The notes: generated by a model not told the origin, from the sequence alone. 64,000 nt of DNA from Leptolyngbyaceae cyanobacterium CSU_1_3 (GCA_012034655.1 JAAUOZ010000003.1:1-64000), one strand, 5' to 3'; shown: positions 48,516 through 58,291, counted from the stretch's first letter. Translations and numbers: made by a program.

Positions 48516-48959
48516 AAAAATGCCACAAGGGATCGCAAGGAATTGTTCTTTGATAAAGTTTGATGAAAGGCAAAGTTTCTAGACTGAAAAGCTTGATAGA
48601 TACGATTTTTCCCTTTCAGAGAAAGAGCTTCTATCAGTGTAAAAACACTTGGTTTTCTGTCTCAGAAAGCACGCCACTCTAATATTAAGGCTTGTAAATA
48701 TCCTTAGTTTCTGTCTCTAGACATAGCCATCTATAAACAAAACGATCTATTCCTCTTAAGGATCGTCGATTCAATCGCTCTGAGAACTGGGTGGGTCGAG
48801 CATCCTGGCTGACTTCAATAGCCGTTTTGACTGTTCCACCTGATTGAGTTCACAATCCCAAGCAAGTTGCTGCTTCTACAAAAAGCTGCTTGTAGAAGCG
48901 GATTGCTAGGCAATGGGCAACTTTTTTCTCCCTCGTCTCAGACCTAGCATCTCGTAAAA
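48516..48959. other. 444-bp spacer
   Basis: Between divergent genes. I see short palindromes (AAGCAAGTTGCTGCTTC...AAGCTGCTTGTAGAAGC around 48870-48900) but no gene. Confidence 0.4.
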
Positions 48960-49778
48960 TTGAGCTTTCGCTGCAATGGGAACCTACCCGCTTTGATTTT
49001 TTCTTCACTAATCTTTTCTCTACCGTCTCCCCTGCTCACCCTCACCCTCTGGGATAAAACCAGCGGAACCTGGATCAATGTTTTCACCATTCTGCTAGGA
49101 ACGGCGATCGGACTCATTGCTAGAGACAACCTGCCCGATCGGATGCAGCGCATCATCACCCAGGGGCTAGGCTTACTCACCCTGTTCTTAGGCGTGACCA
49201 TGGCCAATAGTTTGCTGAAGGTGCAAGCAGGGCACATTGACGGCGTAATCGTCGGACTGTTGGCGATCGTGCTCGGCGGGCTGTGGGGCGAGTGGTGTCA
49301 ACTCGAAACCCAACTGCAAAAATTGGGCGATAGGCTAAAAAAGCTATTCAAAGGGGGAGGCAGATTTACAGAAGGATTTGTCGCTGCAAGCTTATTGTTT
49401 TGCATTGGGCCGTTGGCAATTATTGGTAGCCTGAACAACGGACTCACCGGAGACAACGCTTTGCTGTCGATTAAATCGGCGATGGATGGGTTAGCGTCGA
49501 TCGCTTTCAGCAGTAGTTATGGTCTCGGAGTTGGGGTTTCTGCGATCGCAATTCTTTTCTATCAAGGTGGGCTGTCTCTCTGCGCTGGGTTGCTGGCTCA
49601 AGTGTTGCCCGATCCAGCCAATGCGCCTCAAGTCTTAATCGCCTCCGGAGTCGGCGGACTGATGATTTTAGGGCTGGGCTTGAACTTACTAGAAGTCACC
49701 ACTCTCAGCATCGCTGCATTCCTTCCTGCCCTTGCTTTAGCGCCGTTGTTTTGCACGATCGCTCAACACTTTGGGTAA
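48960..49778 (+). CDS. DUF554 membrane protein
   Basis: The DUF554 core begins at KTSGTWINVFTILLGTAIGL and contains GRFTEGFVAASLLFCIGPLA, GSLNNGLTGDNALLSIKSAM and YQGGLSLCAG. Seven or so membrane helices are visible. The family is a likely transporter or channel of unknown substrate. The start is uncertain: TTG 48960 and TTG 48993 are in frame, there is no ATG before the core, and about 30 residues upstream look atypical. Up to 272 residues. Confidence 0.8.
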   Translation: MSFRCNGNLPALIFSSLIFSLPSPLLTLTLWDKTSGTWINVFTILLGTAIGLIARDNLPDRMQRIITQGLGLLTLFLGVTMANSLLKVQAGHIDGVIVGLLAIVLGGLWGEWCQLETQLQKLGDRLKKLFKGGGRFTEGFVAASLLFCIGPLAIIGSLNNGLTGDNALLSIKSAMDGLASIAFSSSYGLGVGVSAIAILFYQGGLSLCAGLLAQVLPDPANAPQVLIASGVGGLMILGLGLNLLEVTTLSIAAFLPALALAPLFCTIAQHFG

Positions 49779-50155
49779 TCACCTAAACATAAATCAACCA
49801 ACGACGACAAACTCGGAGTGGTAGCAGTCAGTTTTCTCTAAGCGATCACGTTAGACAAGCTAAGGAGACTCCCATTGAGAGAATTTAGAAATGGATCTGC
49901 CCAACGCAAAAGAATTTTTTTAAGAATTGATTCCAAATTCTAAAATCTACTTATAATTGACGACGATGGTAATACTAACGACAGTTTCATCGATAGCTTC
50001 AGAGACTCCTATGCTAAGTGAGCGTTTAGCATGGGAGTCTCTGCCAGCCAACGCTTGAAGCTCAAGCTCATTAGTCAGAAATAGGTCAGAAAACCTGTTG
50101 TCAGGATATACCAGAGTTAAGTAGTCAACGTCATTCAAATCATAGGAACAGAGTC
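49779..50155. other. Leader region of the H1-tailed protein gene
   Basis: It contains the strong hairpin at 50000-50043 and no convincing gene. A minus-strand frame of 63 codons over the hairpin is rejected. Confidence 0.5.
50000..50043. promoter_or_regulatory. Long perfect-arm hairpin, 18-bp stem
   Basis: The arms CAGAGACTCC-T-ATGCTAA and TTAGCAT-G-GGAGTCTCTG pair along 18 positions with one T-G wobble and an 8-nt loop. There is no T-tract, so it is not a simple terminator. It lies 113 bp before ATG 50156 and may be an RNA control element, an RNase III site or a small mobile repeat. Confidence 0.7.
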
Positions 50156-50710
50156 ATGGTTACAACCAAAAGGAGATCACCTACGTCAACGCTAGTCTCT
50201 AAGGGTTCGATCGATCAGGCTGCGTCGATTTTAGAAGACTTACCCGAAAAGCCTAAAGAAATCTGGTCATTGCGAGAAGCGATCGATTTGTTAAAAGATC
50301 AGATCTCGTCCGCACTCGATCGTGGATATAGCTACGTAGAAGTTTCAAAAATGCTAACGGAAAAGGGAGTAGAAATCAGCCCATCCACGCTGAAATATTA
50401 TCTCTCGTCTGCCCGTAAAGACAAAGATGGAACCAAGCCGAAAACACGCAGAAGACGCAAAAGCCAAAACCTGAGTGTGTCTCCAGAAACGCTAAATCTC
50501 CAGAATGGTGCAGGAGACTCCGACAAAAATGCCGCCACAAAATTAGACGCTGAAGTCGCCCCTGCCAAGCGCACCCGCGGCACAGCCACCAAGGCGACCT
50601 CGACTGACAAAGCCCCCGCCAAAACAACGGCTGCCAAAGCCAAAGCCGCTGCCACCAAAACGACCACCAAGACCCCTGCTACCAGAGGCCGCAAAAAAGC
50701 AGCAGGCTAG
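50156..50710 (+). CDS. DNA-binding-like protein with histone H1-like tail
   Basis: The product has 184 residues. The N-terminal half has an HTH-like block (WSLREAIDLLKDQISSALDR, GYSYVEVSKMLTEKG, ISPSTLKYYLSSAR), similar in layout to plasmid/phage replication and mobilisation HTH proteins. A KTRRRRKSQN basic patch follows. The last 55 residues are Ala/Lys/Thr-rich with AKTTAAKAKAAATKTTTKT and TRGRKKAAG, like eukaryotic H1 or bacterial AlgP/HupB tails. A role in nucleoid structure or replication is inferred. A terminator (50865-50895) follows. Confidence 0.75.
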   Translation: MVTTKRRSPTSTLVSKGSIDQAASILEDLPEKPKEIWSLREAIDLLKDQISSALDRGYSYVEVSKMLTEKGVEISPSTLKYYLSSARKDKDGTKPKTRRRRKSQNLSVSPETLNLQNGAGDSDKNAATKLDAEVAPAKRTRGTATKATSTDKAPAKTTAAKAKAAATKTTTKTPATRGRKKAAG

Positions 50711-50785
50711 ACGAACACTTGCCATACGTCAACAAGCCAACGGCCGCTTTTCCGCGATCGCACGTTCCATTGCTCTGTTCCTACG

Positions 50786-50813
50786 GTAGGGGTGGGTTGT
50801 CTCGTGCCCCTAC
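50786..50813. repeat. GTAGGGG...CCCCTAC hairpin repeat
   Basis: GTAGGGG and CCCCTAC arms enclose a 14-nt loop. This is a common small dispersed repeat in cyanobacteria; a decayed copy is near 47416. Confidence 0.65.
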
Positions 50814-50864
50814 AAAATTTTTTTACCTAATTTTTTTGCCTGACCGTCTAACGCAATACTTTTG

Positions 50865-50895
50865 AAAACCCTGTCAGCCATCGTCAGGGTTTTTT
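50865..50895 (+). terminator. Intrinsic terminator
   Basis: AAAACCCTG...CAGGGTTTTTT with a T6 tract; ends the transcript of the H1-tailed protein gene, before the aminotransferase. Confidence 0.85.
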
Positions 50896-50946
50896 GCTAA
50901 ATTTTTGTGATGCCTGCTCGATCACGCCCCCTGCGGAGAATGCCCT

Positions 50947-52300
50947 ATGTCTAAGATCGATTTGTCTAAGATCGATTTGTCTAAGATCGACCTACCCGAA
51001 CGTCTCGACGCTTTCTGGATGCCCTTTACGGCCAACCGTCAGTTTAAGGCCAAGCCTCGCCTCATGGCATCCGCCCAAGGAATGTACTACACCACGATCG
51101 ACGATCGGCAAGTTCTAGACGGCACAGCAGGGCTATGGTGTGTCAACGCAGGGCACTGCCGCCAAAAAATTGTCGAGGCAATTCACAAACAGGTGTCTAC
51201 CCTAGATTTTGCCCCCACCTTTCAGATGGGCCATCCTGGGCCGTTTGCCCTCGCCGATCGACTCGCAAAAATGCTCCCTGGCGACCTCAACCACATCTTC
51301 TTTGCCAACTCCGGCTCAGAAGCCGTAGACACCGCCCTCAAAATCGCCCTGGCTTACCATCGGGTGCGCGGCGAAGGAGCGAGAACGCGGCTGATTGGTA
51401 GAGAGCGAGGCTACCACGGGGTGGGCTTTGGGGGCATCTCCGTCGGCGGCATTGCGCCCAATCGCAAGTTTTTTGGAGCCATGTTGCCAGGGGTTGATCA
51501 TCTGCCGCACACCCACAACCTGGAGCAAAATGCGTTTAGTCGGGGCCAGCCCCAGTGGGGGGCACACCTGGCAGAGGAATTAGAACGAATCGTTGCCCTG
51601 CACGATGCCTCAAACATTGCGGCAGTGATCGTTGAACCCGTGGCAGGCTCGACAGGCGTGCTGATCCCGCCGGTGGGCTATTTGCAGAAACTCAGAGCCA
51701 TCTGCGACAAATATGGCATTCTGCTCATTTTTGATGAAGTAATTACTGGATTTGGGCGACTTGGAAGCGGGTTTGCAACCGATTATTTTGGTGTGATGCC
51801 CGACCTGATCACGGTTGCCAAAGGCATCACCAATGCGACAGTGCCAATGGGGGCAGTATTTGTGCGGGAGGGCATTTACAACGCATTTATGCACGGAGCA
51901 GACAGCGCGATCGAGCTTTTTCACGGCTATACCTATTCGGGTCATCCCCTCGCCTGTGCCGCCGCTCAAGCTACCTTGGATCTCTACGAAGAAGAAGGAC
52001 TGTTTGAGCGGGCAAACGGTTTAGCCAGCTATTGGGAAGACGCGATTCATTCGCTCAAAGGGTTTCCCCATGTGATCGACATTCGCAATCTAGGGCTGGT
52101 CGCCGGAATTGAACTGGCCGCGATCGCAGGCAGCCCCGGCCGCACGCGCCTACGACTGCATGGTGCGCTGTTTTGAGCAGGGTCTTCTCGTCCGCAACAC
52201 CGCCGACATTCTCGCCCTATCGCCTCCCTTAATTATTGAGAAAACGCAAATCGATCGCCTCGTCGAAATTTTAGGGAGCGTCCTCAAACAATTAGACTAG
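50947..52300 (+). CDS. Class III omega-amino-acid:pyruvate aminotransferase (frameshifted near 52139)
   Basis: 450 residues when repaired. PLP fold-type I: substrate/cofactor loops FANSGSEAVDTALKIA and GYHGVGFGGISVGG, Asp of LIFDEVITGFGR, and the Schiff-base Lys in LITVAKGITNA. This fits beta-alanine/omega-amino-acid:pyruvate transaminases. As written, an extra C at about 52139 ends the frame at 52176. Removing it restores GSPGARAYDCMVRCFEQGLL and the normal C-terminus to 52300. The N-terminus starts with three copies of SKIDL from a 15-bp tandem repeat (50947-50993), not a family feature. Confidence 0.88.
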
Positions 52301-52676
52301 TACGTCTGTTAGTTTTGATTTTGTGCCTTAGCCCTAGTAAATTTGAAAGCTGATAAACCACAAGCTCCAATAAGGGGCTGGCTTTGCCACGCTGCACGAG
52401 AGAGATGTTCTACAATGAAAGCTCTACTCTCTGAAGGGCGATCCCCGCAAAATAATCCTTAAAGTGTGATCCAAACCTTTTGATCCATACCGTCCCTTCC
52501 AGAAAGTGGTAGGCTAACCGACATCCCGACGTACCCACTACGAACCGCCAAATCTTAACTTTTCTAGTAGTTTTACACTGCTGTAGTTTCGGGCACTTAA
52601 ACCAGACAGCAGACAGGTGTAGGGTTCGTAAGATGGGTTGACTCAGCCAATCAACAAGAGATCAAGCAACAAGCCT
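52301..52676. other. Spacer and probable leader of glgP
   Basis: No gene in 376 bp. TTTTACACTGCTGTAG near 52568-52585 may be part of a promoter. No clear riboswitch. Confidence 0.4.
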
Positions 52677-55205
52677 ATGTCTGTTAAGAACGATCGTACC
52701 GGAATGACGCTAGAGAACCTCAAGCGTGCTTTCACCGATAACCTCTATTACATCCAGGGCAAAGACGAGCGATTCGCCACTCTGTATGACTACTACATGG
52801 CATTGGCTTACACCGTGCGCGATCGCCTCATCGATCGGCGGATTAAAACCGCCAAGGCTTATGCAGAAAAAAATACCAAAACGGTTTACTATCTCTCGGC
52901 AGAGTTTCTGATCGGTCGCCTCTCGATCAACAATTTGACCAATCTGGGAATCTATGACCAGATGCAAGAAACGGTCAAATCAATGGGTCTCAATCTCGAC
53001 GACCTCTTAGAGCGAGAAGAAGAGCCAGGGCTGGGCAATGGTGGCTTGGGCAGGCTTGCTGCTTGCTTTCTCGATTCGCTGGCCACGCTACAAGTTCCTG
53101 CGATGGGCTACGGCATTCGCTACGAATATGGCATTTTTGACCAGATGATCGCGGGCGGCTGGCAGCACGAGCGCCCCGACAACTGGCTGCGATTTGGCAA
53201 CCCCTGGGAAATTGCTCGCCCCGATTATGTGGTCGAAGTGAAGTATGGCGGGCATACCGAAGCTTACACCGATGCAAAAGGCCACTACCGGGTTCGGTGG
53301 GTTCCGCGCAACACCGTCTATGGAACGCCCTACGACACCCCAATCCCTGGCTTCAAGAACAATACAGTGAATCCCTTGCGTCTGTGGAGTGCCAAATCGA
53401 GCGAAGATTTTAACTTCCAGGTTTTTGATGCCGGAGAATACACCCAGGCGGTTGCAGACAAAACCTATTCTGAGAATATTTCTAAGGTTCTCTATCCCAA
53501 CGACAACACGCCCCAGGGTAAAGAGTTGCGATTAGAGCAGCAGTATTTCTTTGTTTCTTGTTCGTTGCAGGATATTATTCGCCAGTATTTGCGAAGCTAT
53601 GACACGTTTGATACGTTTCCTGATAAGGTTGCGATTCAACTTAATGACACTCACCCGTCGATCGGGGTTGCAGAATTGATGCGCCTGCTGATCGATGAGC
53701 ATTCTTTGGAGTGGGATCAAGCCTGGGATATTACGCGCAGAACTTTTGCCTACACCAATCATACGCTGCTGATAGAAGCGCTAGAGCGCTGGGCAGTGGG
53801 TTTGTTTGGTCGGTTGCTGCCTCGCCATTTGGAGATCATCTACGAAATCAACTACCGCTTTTTGGATGAAGTCCGTCAGAAATATCCCAACGATAAAGCG
53901 AGACTAGAGCGGATGTCTCTGGTGCAAGAAGGCCCCGAAAAGCACATTCGTATGGCCCATTTGGCGTTTGTGGGCAGCCATACGACCAATGGTGTTGCCG
54001 AACTGCACACAGAATTGCTGAAGCGGGATGTGATGCACGATTTCTTTGAGATGTATCCAGAGAAGTTTCAGAATAAGACCAATGGGGTGACACCACGCCG
54101 CTGGGTGCTGATGAGTAACCCCAAGCTGTCGGCTCTGATAACCAGCAAAATTGGCGATGGTTGGCTAAAAAATCTGGACGATCTGAGAAAGCTGGAACCC
54201 TTTGCGGATGACTTAGAGTTTCAGTCGCAATGGCATACGATCAAGCAAGACAACAAGCGCCGCCTGGCAGAATATATTCAGGCGAACAACGATCTGACGA
54301 TCGATGTCAATTCGCTGTTTGACATTCAAGTGAAACGGATTCACGAATACAAGCGGCAATTGCTCAACATCATGCATGTGATCACGCTATATAACCGCAT
54401 CAAGCGGGCTGCGATCGATGGAACGCTGGCTTCGTTGAACATTACACCGCGTACCTTTATTTTTGGTGGCAAAGCGGCTCCGGGCTACTTTATGGCAAAG
54501 TTGGTGATCAAACTCATCAACTCGGTTGCCAGTGTGGTGAATGCTGATTCTGATGTGCAGGGCTTGATTAAGGTAGTGTTTTTGGCGAACTTCTCGGTTT
54601 CGCTGGGGCAGATTACCTATCCGGCGGCTGACCTTTCTGAGCAAATTTCGACCGCTGGCAAAGAAGCCTCTGGCACTGGGAATATGAAGTTCTCGCTGAA
54701 CGGAGCGCTGACGATCGGCACCCTTGATGGGGCCAACGTTGAGATCCGTAAGGAAGTGGGGGCAGAAAATTTCTTCCTGTTTGGTCTGACGGCTCAAGAA
54801 GTGGTGGCGATGAAGTCCCAGGGCTACAACCCGATGCACTACTATCACAACAACGCTGAACTCAAGCAGGTAATTGATCAGATTTCATCAGGCTTCTTCT
54901 CTGCCAAAGAGCCAGATTTGTTTAAGTCGATCGTCAATTCGCTCTTATCCAACGATGAGTATATGTTGCTGGCAGATTACCAGTTTTATCTCGACTGTCA
55001 GGATCAGGTGAGCGAGGCTTACAAAGACCAAAGGACTTGGACACGCAAATCGATTTTGAATGTGGCGCGGATGGGCAAGTTCTCTTCCGACAACACGATC
55101 GCTCAATATTGCAAAGAGATCTGGCAGGTGGAACCGATCGCGGTTCATCTAGATGCAGATGGGCAGTTGATTAGCCAAACTGCTGGCATTCCTACGAAGG
55201 TTTAG
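52677..55205 (+). CDS. glgP: Glycogen/alpha-glucan phosphorylase
   Basis: 842 residues from ATG 52677; a TTG at 52638 in frame would add 13. GT35 enzyme releasing glucose-1-phosphate from glycogen with PLP as cofactor. PLP Lys671 lies in TGNMKFSLNGALTIGTLDGA. Active-site blocks are GNGGLGRLAACFLDS, NDTHPSIGVAELMR, VKRIHEYKRQLLN and KAAPGYFMAK. Mobilises glycogen in the dark. Monocistronic between a long leader and a strong hairpin. Nearby genes show no other glycogen enzymes. Confidence 0.96.
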   Translation: MSVKNDRTGMTLENLKRAFTDNLYYIQGKDERFATLYDYYMALAYTVRDRLIDRRIKTAKAYAEKNTKTVYYLSAEFLIGRLSINNLTNLGIYDQMQETVKSMGLNLDDLLEREEEPGLGNGGLGRLAACFLDSLATLQVPAMGYGIRYEYGIFDQMIAGGWQHERPDNWLRFGNPWEIARPDYVVEVKYGGHTEAYTDAKGHYRVRWVPRNTVYGTPYDTPIPGFKNNTVNPLRLWSAKSSEDFNFQVFDAGEYTQAVADKTYSENISKVLYPNDNTPQGKELRLEQQYFFVSCSLQDIIRQYLRSYDTFDTFPDKVAIQLNDTHPSIGVAELMRLLIDEHSLEWDQAWDITRRTFAYTNHTLLIEALERWAVGLFGRLLPRHLEIIYEINYRFLDEVRQKYPNDKARLERMSLVQEGPEKHIRMAHLAFVGSHTTNGVAELHTELLKRDVMHDFFEMYPEKFQNKTNGVTPRRWVLMSNPKLSALITSKIGDGWLKNLDDLRKLEPFADDLEFQSQWHTIKQDNKRRLAEYIQANNDLTIDVNSLFDIQVKRIHEYKRQLLNIMHVITLYNRIKRAAIDGTLASLNITPRTFIFGGKAAPGYFMAKLVIKLINSVASVVNADSDVQGLIKVVFLANFSVSLGQITYPAADLSEQISTAGKEASGTGNMKFSLNGALTIGTLDGANVEIRKEVGAENFFLFGLTAQEVVAMKSQGYNPMHYYHNNAELKQVIDQISSGFFSAKEPDLFKSIVNSLLSNDEYMLLADYQFYLDCQDQVSEAYKDQRTWTRKSILNVARMGKFSSDNTIAQYCKEIWQVEPIAVHLDADGQLISQTAGIPTKV

Positions 55206-55208
55206 GGA

Positions 55209-55245
55209 TGAGATCAGGCTATTTCCAGGAAATGGCCTGATCTCA
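55209..55245 (+). terminator. Perfect hairpin directly after glgP
   Basis: TGAGATCAGG and CCTGATCTCA pair fully, with an inner ATTTCC/GGAAAT extension. It starts 4 bp after the stop codon. No T-tract follows, so it may act as an mRNA 3'-end stabiliser or Rho-assisted stop. Confidence 0.65.
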
Positions 55246-55341
55246 CGGGTGATTCTGGATTCGATAAAATTTCAAATTTGACAGTTTTGATTTTGCAGCT
55301 TCCTTTGAGAATTGCGATCGAAACTGTTTTTTATGGGCGTT

Positions 55342-57051
55342 CTAAAATCCGTAGGCTGCGCCCTCTCCTCTCGGATCGGCCGCCCCTTCAAGAGATCCAT
55401 CGGGCAAAACGACGATCGCATTCGCATTTCCCCAACCCGATCGCTCCTCAATTTGATGGCCTCGACGGCGCAGTTCCTCTAATGTCAAGGTGTCCAGTCC
55501 CCAAGATTCGACGAGGAGGCGATCGGGTAGCCATTGGTGATGAATTCTCGGAGCCGAAACCGCTCGTTGAGCATCCATATCGTAGACCAGCACGTTTAAG
55601 ACAATTTGCAATACCGTTGTGATGATCGTGCTGCCGCCTGGAGAGCCGACTGCCAAACGTAGGCGACCGTTTTCGGTGACGATCGTCGGAGTCATGCTAG
55701 AAAGCGGTGTTTTGAAGGGGGCGATCGCGTTGGCATCGCCGCCGACCAATCCGAAGGCGTTGGGAGTGTTGGGGGCGATCGCAAAGTCATCCATTTCGTT
55801 GTTGAGGAGAATGCCCGTTCCTTTGGCGACCCTGCCTGATCCAAATCCCAAGTTGATGGTAAAAGTCAGGCTGACGGCATTGCGATCTTTGTCTACGACG
55901 GTGAGATGGCTGGTGTCTGAAGATTCTTGGGTCAGTTGTTGCAGAATAGCCGGAGCGATCGCTTTCACTTGGCTCGAAGGAATGGCTTTTTTGGGATTAA
56001 TCTCTTGTCGGCGTTTTTGGGCATAGGCTGGGCTGATCAGCGATCGCACCGGAACTTTGACAAAATCGGGATCGCCCAGGTAAGTCGCACGATCGGCGTA
56101 AGCAATTCGCATTGCCTCGACCAATAAATGCAGCGTATCGGGACTACGCCATCCCAGCGCTTTCAAATCGGTGTCGCCAAGAATGTTGAGCATTTGCAGC
56201 AAATGGACTCCTCCAGAAGAAGGTGGCGGCATTGAGCAAACCCTTGCCTTTCGGAAGTTTCCGCAAATAGGATCTCGCCAAATCGGACGGTATTTTTGTA
56301 GATCTTCTCGTGTGATCAATCCCCCATTTTTTGCCATGTCGATCGCGATCGCGTCTGCAATTCCCCCGGTATAAAAATTGTTGGGATTTTGAGCAAGCGA
56401 TCGTAATGTCGCTGCTAATTCTGATTGAATCAACAATTCACCGATTTGATAGGGTTTCCCATTCTTCGTGAATATTTTTTGTGCGTCTGGGCTTTCTAGA
56501 AGTATTTTTTGACGCATCTTTGCAGCGATCACAAAGTTCCAATTCACTGGAAACCCAGTTTCTGCTAATTGAATCGCCGGAGCAATCACAGTTTTCCACG
56601 GCAGCCGCCCATATTTGCGATGCACGTCCGATAAACCTGCGATCGTTCCGGGTGTTGCAACTGAGAGATAGCCGTCGGTGCTAGCGTTCGATCGTACCTT
56701 CCCTTGAGCATCCAAAAACATCTTGCGAGTGGCTTTTTGGGGCGCACGTTCGCGAAAGTCTAGGGCTTTAGTTGCCTTCGTTTTTGCGTCATATACCAGT
56801 AAAAAACCGCCGCCGCCAATGCCCGCAGAAAATGGCTCAACGACTGAGATGGCCAGCGTTGTGGCGACAGCAGCATCGACGGCATTGCCGCCCTGTTTCA
56901 GCATCGATAACCCTGCCTGGCTGGCTAACGGATGGGCGGATGTCACCATGCCCTGGAAGGTGCGATTGAGGGGCAGAGCTTGGGCAGGCAAGGAAATTGC
57001 CAGCGTAGTGATGCAAAAAAGATGTTCAGAAAAGAGGGGCTGCGATCGCAA
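55342..57051 (-). CDS. ggt: Gamma-glutamyltransferase / glutathione hydrolase
   Basis: About 569 residues. The N-terminal Ntn-hydrolase proenzyme has a signal-like segment (CITTLAISLPAQA). Typical blocks are GMVTSAHPLASQAGLSMLKQ and GNAVDAAVATTLA. The autocleavage/nucleophile is at Thr380 in DTSHLTVVDKDRNAVSLT. GSPGGSTIITTVLQIVLNVL is the C-terminal substrate loop. It splits glutathione or gamma-glutamyl compounds in the periplasm. The start is uncertain: TTG 57051 is in frame and no ATG is close. The downstream sequence to the window-plus direction is the glgP hairpin region (convergent). Confidence 0.92.
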   Translation of the reverse strand: MRSQPLFSEHLFCITTLAISLPAQALPLNRTFQGMVTSAHPLASQAGLSMLKQGGNAVDAAVATTLAISVVEPFSAGIGGGGFLLVYDAKTKATKALDFRERAPQKATRKMFLDAQGKVRSNASTDGYLSVATPGTIAGLSDVHRKYGRLPWKTVIAPAIQLAETGFPVNWNFVIAAKMRQKILLESPDAQKIFTKNGKPYQIGELLIQSELAATLRSLAQNPNNFYTGGIADAIAIDMAKNGGLITREDLQKYRPIWRDPICGNFRKARVCSMPPPSSGGVHLLQMLNILGDTDLKALGWRSPDTLHLLVEAMRIAYADRATYLGDPDFVKVPVRSLISPAYAQKRRQEINPKKAIPSSQVKAIAPAILQQLTQESSDTSHLTVVDKDRNAVSLTFTINLGFGSGRVAKGTGILLNNEMDDFAIAPNTPNAFGLVGGDANAIAPFKTPLSSMTPTIVTENGRLRLAVGSPGGSTIITTVLQIVLNVLVYDMDAQRAVSAPRIHHQWLPDRLLVESWGLDTLTLEELRRRGHQIEERSGWGNANAIVVLPDGSLEGAADPRGEGAAYGF

Positions 57052-57188
57052 CGATGCATAACTGATACCATTTTGGACTTTAGATTGGTGATTTTAACGC
57101 GATGGGCAACTCATTCGCCCTCATCCCAACCCTTTTCCCCAGGGAGAAGGCAGCCAGAATTCTTGTCCCCTTTCCCAACGGGCGAGGG

Positions 57189-57287
57189 CTAGTGGTCTGT
57201 CAAGAATTGGTTGAGGGGTTGAAACCCCCTTAAAAATAACCGCTTCCCCATTCCCGATCCATCCATTAAAGTCTGACAGGCTACTAG
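57189..57287 (+). mobile_element. MITE-like element, complete copy 3
   Basis: 99 bp with termini CTAGTGGTCTGTCAAG and GACAGGCTACTAG. About 80 percent identical by eye to 12885-12982, including the CCATTCCC(A/G)ATCCATCCATT block. It interrupts a GGGCGAGGGC/TAGGGTGAGGGC repeat whose uninterrupted relative is at 33335, consistent with insertion at a TA. Confidence 0.8.
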
Positions 57288-57334
57288 GGTGAGGGCGAAT
57301 TTAGAATTTCATACCGCAATTCAGCAACGCCGAA

Positions 57335-58291
57335 TCACGCTAAAAGGGCAGCGCCTAACCAAATTAGGAAACACAATCGGGTGAGTTGCAGTGCTTTGCG
57401 AATGCGATCGGGCGTAATGGGCTGCATGGCATCTCCTAATAATGGCTTGTGTTTTGCGACTCCACGATAGAAATTTGTGCCACCGACCTGTACGCCCAAC
57501 ACCGCAGCGTAGGCGCATTCACTCCAGCCAGAATTGGGACTGGGATCTTTGGCAGCATCACGGCGACAAATTCGCCAGACTTCACGGGTATTTCTAGAGA
57601 CGATCGCCAGGGTCAACACGGTCAACCGACAGGGCAACCAGGTCAAAAAATCGTCGGCCTTAGCGCTGCACCAGCCAATCTCTGTATAGGGTGCGTCTCG
57701 ATAGCCCACCATCGAATCTAAGGTGCTGGCTGCCTTGTAGAACAACGCTAAAGGAGCGCTCCCCACCATTGGTATAAATGCTCCCAGTAACGCATAGAAT
57801 AATGGAGCCATAACCCCGTCGGTTGCATTTTCGGTTACAGTTTCGAGTACAGCCCGGAGAACTTCTGATACCGATAAATTTTCAGTGTCGCGACCTACAT
57901 ACAGTTTCAGTTGAGAACGTGCTCGATCGAGATCTCCTGCTGCTAGAGGTTGCAATACATCTTCTGCGGCCGATCGTAGGCTTCGCCCCGCAAAACAACT
58001 CGCCAACAAAATACTTTCTGTCATTAAGCCAAACGCTGGATGGATTGATCGCGTGATGGCAACCATGCATAGCCCAGCCATACCGCTACCTACAGTGAGG
58101 AGAATCGTCAACACGACACCCGCCAACCGAAGTGAAATGGGACGCTTGAATGCCCAAAACGCCAGTTTTGTGTAGCGATCGATCACCCATCCCATCACCT
58201 GAACGGGGTGTAACCAACCCCACGGATCGCCAATCAGATAGTCGAGGAGAGCCGCGATCGAAAGCGGCGCAACGTGAAAAAAATCAAACGA
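57335..58291 (-). CDS. cobD: Adenosylcobinamide-phosphate synthase CobD/CbiB
   Basis: About 318 residues from TTG 58291, which has AGAGG 7 bases upstream; the frame is open to 58336. Integral membrane enzyme attaching (R)-1-amino-2-propanol or its phosphate to adenosylcobyric acid in cobamide synthesis. Family blocks: LLDYLIGDPWGWLHPVQVMG, VTENATDGVMAPLFYALLG, FYKAASTLDSMVGY. Four or five membrane segments. It overlaps the end of the Rrf2 gene by 8 bp, so it belongs to the same transcript. Confidence 0.92.
   Translation of the reverse strand, partial: SFDFFHVAPLSIAALLDYLIGDPWGWLHPVQVMGWVIDRYTKLAFWAFKRPISLRLAGVVLTILLTVGSGMAGLCMVAITRSIHPAFGLMTESILLASCFAGRSLRSAAEDVLQPLAAGDLDRARSQLKLYVGRDTENLSVSEVLRAVLETVTENATDGVMAPLFYALLGAFIPMVGSAPLALFYKAASTLDSMVGYRDAPYTEIGWCSAKADDFLTWLPCRLTVLTLAIVSRNTREVWRICRRDAAKDPSPNSGWSECAYAAVLGVQVGGTNFYRGVAKHKPLLGDAMQPITPDRIRKALQLTRLCFLIWLGAALLA

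Noticed and set aside
49947-50138. Minus-strand 63-codon frame over the hairpin
   Set aside because: It is dominated by the inverted repeat, has no ribosome site and no family pattern.
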